DNA of 8,548 bases from Chloroflexota bacterium (GTDB lineage: Bacteria > Chloroflexota > Ktedonobacteria > Ktedonobacterales > JACDGC01). The DNA is taken from NCBI GenBank assembly GCA_021812265.1, contig JAKAOI010000069.1:1-8548 (forward strand), in the 5' to 3' direction. Below are positions 6,548 to 8,548 of this stretch, piece after piece (positions within the stretch are counted from its first letter, which is position 1; each line of letters starts with the position of its first letter). The notes beneath the pieces are model-generated. The model made no database searches. It was not told the DNA's origin and was given only the letters and a program-made list of their open reading frames with translations. The translations under genes and the position numbers were made by a program.

Positions 6548-8548
6548 GTCTAAATGCGCCAATGGGAAATCAGATGGGGTATGGCCACCTGCTTCCGGTG
6601 AAAGGCAATGCGCTGTAATCTCGCGGAGCGCTGCAATAAAGCGCTGAGCTAAGCGTTCGATAACAGCGCGATTGTGGATAAGATTGCTATAAACCCAAGT
6701 AAAGCGCAGCCGGTTATCGGTAACATTTCCCAGGATTTCCAGCAAATATTGCCGCCGCGCCTGCATACTAAAATTTTCTCCGCCCGATTCAGCGGCGTAG
6801 CGGAAAATTCCTGATTCAGCGGTGTTAGAATCAAATTGTCCCAAATAATTAAAACTAATCTCAGCGCGCGGCAGCGCTTGCAATTGTTTGGATATTTCCT
6901 CATCATGCGGACGAAGATAGCGCAAAACGCCATAATCAATGCCATGGTTAGGAACCGCGCGAAGCTGCTCTTTTATAGCGGTAAGCTTCTGTCCAATTGT
7001 TTCCTGACCGGTAATATCCAAATAAACGGGGAATATTGAAGTAAACCAGCCAACTGTCCGCGCAAGGTTAGCCTGCTCAATAATTTCTTCTCTGCCATGT
7101 CCTTCAAGATCAATTTGTAAAGCCGTCGCGCCAGTCCACTCGTGAAACGCAATTGCCACAGCTGTTAGCAGCACATCATTCATTTGTGTGTGGTACGCTT
7201 TGGGCACATCTTGCAGCAACGCGCGAGTTTCCTCCGTGTCCAAAGTAACATATACCGGCTGCGCTGTTTGTTCAGTGTTTGCTTCAGGCGATATTTGGTA
7301 ATCGGTTGGCAGCGCCGCCAATCCATGCTTTGGAACCGAAAGCCAGTAGCCGCTATTTTTACTTGCGGCAGTAGATTGCGCATAGTTGGTAAGATACATT
7401 GCCCAATTTTGGTAGGAAGTGGTTTTTAGCGGCAGCGCAACTTCTTGCTGCTGTGTCAGCGCCAGATAGGCTGTTTCTAAATCTTCCAGTAAAATACGCC
7501 ACGAAACACCGTCTATCACAAGGTGATGCGCAACGAGCAGCAATCGCTGCGTGCGGTTTGCGCCAAAATAAAATAATCCTGCCCGCAGCAGCGGCCCTTG
7601 GTGAATATCCAGACTGGCCTGTAGTTTTGTCGCTGATTCCTCTAATTGCCGCGTCTGATCTTCCGCAGTGAGTGTTGAAATATCGAATTGTGTAAAGAAT
7701 GAGTCATCCAGTTCATCAACTGCGGCGCATCGCTGGCTCCAAACGCCGTTCACATTTTCAAAGCGCAGGCGCAGCGCGTCATGGTGTTTCAGTAACATAT
7801 ATATTGCTTGTTTTAATGTGTGGAAATCAATATCTGCTGGTGTTTCCAGCATTGCAGATTGGTTATAGTGTTGCATTCCTGCCAGATTTTGCTCAAAAAA
7901 CCATTTTTGAATCGGAGTAAGCAGCACGGGGCCGGTTACCGGCTCTTGGCTGGCGCTGTTTGTTGCGGTAACATTCGCAGCCATCGCTAATTCTGCAATG
8001 GTTTGATGTTGAAATAACTGTTTTGGTGTAAGTTGAATGCTCGCTTGTCGTGCGCGGGCGATTACCTGCATGCACATAATCGAATCGCCGCCGAGTTCAA
8101 AGAAATTGTCGTGAATAGTTACTTGGTCGCGCTTTAGTATCTGCCGCCAAATATTCACTAATGTTTCTTCAACCACAGTCCGCGGAATTGCCGGCGCAGT
8201 GTCATTGTTTGCGAAGATTTCATCCGGAGCGGGTAAAGCTCGGCGATCGACTTTGCCGCTGGAATTCAGCGGAAATGCGTCTAACACAATACACTGAGAC
8301 GGAACCATGTAATCGGGCAAAAATTCTTTCATGTATTCCTTAAAATTATTTTCTTTATCAGCAAGCGGCTGATGGGTAGTAATATAGGCAATGAGCCGCG
8401 CTGAAGTTGCCGAATCTTTACGAACGGTAACCACACAATCGCGCACCAGTGGGTGCTGCGCCAGCCGATGCTCAATCTCCCCCGGCTCAATGCGATATCC
8501 CCGAATCTTCACCTGCTGATCGAGCCGCCCTAAAAACTGAACCGTCCC
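6500..8548 (-). CDS. NRPS A(C-terminal part)-PCP-E (partial, 5' end outside window)
   Basis: The last 682 residues of an NRPS that loads an amino acid and epimerizes it to the D form. The frame is open to the right edge, so no start is visible; an in-frame GTG at 8512 falls inside A8 and is not a start. Visible order: A8 FLGRLDQQVKIRGYRIEPGE (6-25), A9 LPDYMVPS (77-84) and A10 NSSGKVDRRAL (95-105, K99); a PCP (about 122-190) with NFFELGGDSI and S156; an E domain (about 205-645) with LTPIQKWFFEQ (210-220), HHLVIDGVSWR (341-351), EGHGRE (482-487), RTVGWFTS (497-504) and FNYLGQF (566-572). The two E-domain catalytic residues, the second His of HHxxxDG and the Glu of EGHGRE, are present. The GGDS carrier is the form that usually precedes E domains. 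The pocket that sets the substrate lies outside the window. The TAG stop is one base before the next gene. Confidence 0.96.
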   Translation of the reverse strand, partial: GTVQFLGRLDQQVKIRGYRIEPGEIEHRLAQHPLVRDCVVTVRKDSATSARLIAYITTHQPLADKENNFKEYMKEFLPDYMVPSQCIVLDAFPLNSSGKVDRRALPAPDEIFANNDTAPAIPRTVVEETLVNIWRQILKRDQVTIHDNFFELGGDSIMCMQVIARARQASIQLTPKQLFQHQTIAELAMAANVTATNSASQEPVTGPVLLTPIQKWFFEQNLAGMQHYNQSAMLETPADIDFHTLKQAIYMLLKHHDALRLRFENVNGVWSQRCAAVDELDDSFFTQFDISTLTAEDQTRQLEESATKLQASLDIHQGPLLRAGLFYFGANRTQRLLLVAHHLVIDGVSWRILLEDLETAYLALTQQQEVALPLKTTSYQNWAMYLTNYAQSTAASKNSGYWLSVPKHGLAALPTDYQISPEANTEQTAQPVYVTLDTEETRALLQDVPKAYHTQMNDVLLTAVAIAFHEWTGATALQIDLEGHGREEIIEQANLARTVGWFTSIFPVYLDITGQETIGQKLTAIKEQLRAVPNHGIDYGVLRYLRPHDEEISKQLQALPRAEISFNYLGQFDSNTAESGIFRYAAESGGENFSMQARRQYLLEILGNVTDNRLRFTWVYSNLIHNRAVIERLAQRFIAALREITAHCLSPEAGGHTPSDFPLAHLDAKNLSKLSKLIDEED
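6507..6511 (-). promoter_or_regulatory. Shine-Dalgarno GAGGA inside the end of the upstream gene
   Basis: GAGGA sits in the last codons (Glu-Glu-Asp) of the A-PCP-E gene, eight bases before ATG 6498 of the C-A-PCP gene. The arrangement stop-C-ATG, with the binding site in the upstream coding sequence, points to translational coupling. It favours ATG 6498 over the in-frame TTG 6516. Confidence 0.75.
6614..7936 (-). other. Epimerization domain
   Basis: About visible residues 205-645 of the right-hand NRPS. It should interconvert the L and D forms of the carrier-bound aminoacyl or peptidyl group. The motifs appear in the usual order: LTPIQKWFFEQ, HHLVIDGVSWR, EGHGRE, TVGWFTSIFP, YGVLRYL and FNYLGQF. 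None is degraded, so it is expected to be active. The SWR after HHxxxDG and the FNYLGQ motif separate it from a C domain. Confidence 0.95.
7979..8185 (-). other. Peptidyl carrier protein serving an E domain
   Basis: About visible residues 122-190, with HDNFFELGGDSIMCMQV and the phosphopantetheine serine S156. The Asp in GGDS is the variant typical of carriers placed before epimerization domains, as found here. Confidence 0.92.

Noticed and set aside
8510..8512. GTG at 8512 as the start of the right-hand gene
   Set aside because: The frame stays open upstream and reads FLGRLDQQ, the front half of A8. A start here would cut the A domain in the middle of a core motif.
1..8548. HIP1 palindromes or other dispersed repeats, CRISPR arrays, tRNA genes and insertion-sequence ends
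   Set aside because: I read for GCGATCGC, regularly spaced repeats, transposase motifs and terminal inverted repeats and saw none. Similarity between the A and C domains of the modules is protein-family homology, not a DNA repeat.

Overview
This window is an internal slice of a modular nonribosomal peptide synthetase (NRPS) gene cluster. All coding sequence is on the minus strand, so transcription runs from right to left. Three consecutive NRPS genes fill almost every base: one enters from the right edge, one is complete, and one leaves by the left edge. The only noncoding DNA is 1 nt between the first two genes and 57 nt between the second and third. No RNA gene, mobile element, CRISPR array, transporter, regulator, tailoring enzyme or thioesterase is visible.

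Layout in transcription order. (1) 8548-6500: the end of an adenylation (A) domain, a carrier protein (PCP) and an epimerization (E) domain; the 5' end is outside the window. (2) 6498-3265: a complete single-module C-A-PCP protein of 1077 aa. (3) 3207-1: a C domain and an A domain interrupted after core motif A8 by an S-adenosylmethionine-dependent N-methyltransferase (MT) domain. This gene leaves the window inside the MT domain, at its SAM-binding motif. I translated it codon by codon through 1069 codons and found no stop or frameshift; it starts at GTG.

How they work together. The E domain of protein 1 should make its bound amino acid D-configured. The C domain of protein 2 has the N-terminal motif style of D-accepting (DCL) condensation domains, and its A domain pocket reads DASTVAAVCK, which I recall as a tyrosine code. 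Protein 2 has no E domain, and the C domain of protein 3 has the motif style of an LCL domain, so residue 2 should stay L. Protein 3 should add an N-methylated residue; its pocket reads D-V-W-S-V-G-M-V-H, which looks like a mix of Ser and Thr codes. The inferred fragment is ...D-Xaa - L-Tyr (or a related aromatic) - N-methyl-(Ser/Thr-like)... Handover between proteins 1 and 2 probably uses a COM-type docking pair.

Organism. The sequence is bacterial: dense co-directional genes, good Shine-Dalgarno sites and a GTG start. Base composition looks close to balanced by eye. I found no copy of the HIP1 palindrome GCGATCGC that is abundant in many cyanobacteria, which weakly argues against such a host. 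The phylum cannot be fixed from this window. The enzyme families are well known; the novelty lies in the peptide product and in the pocket of protein 3.
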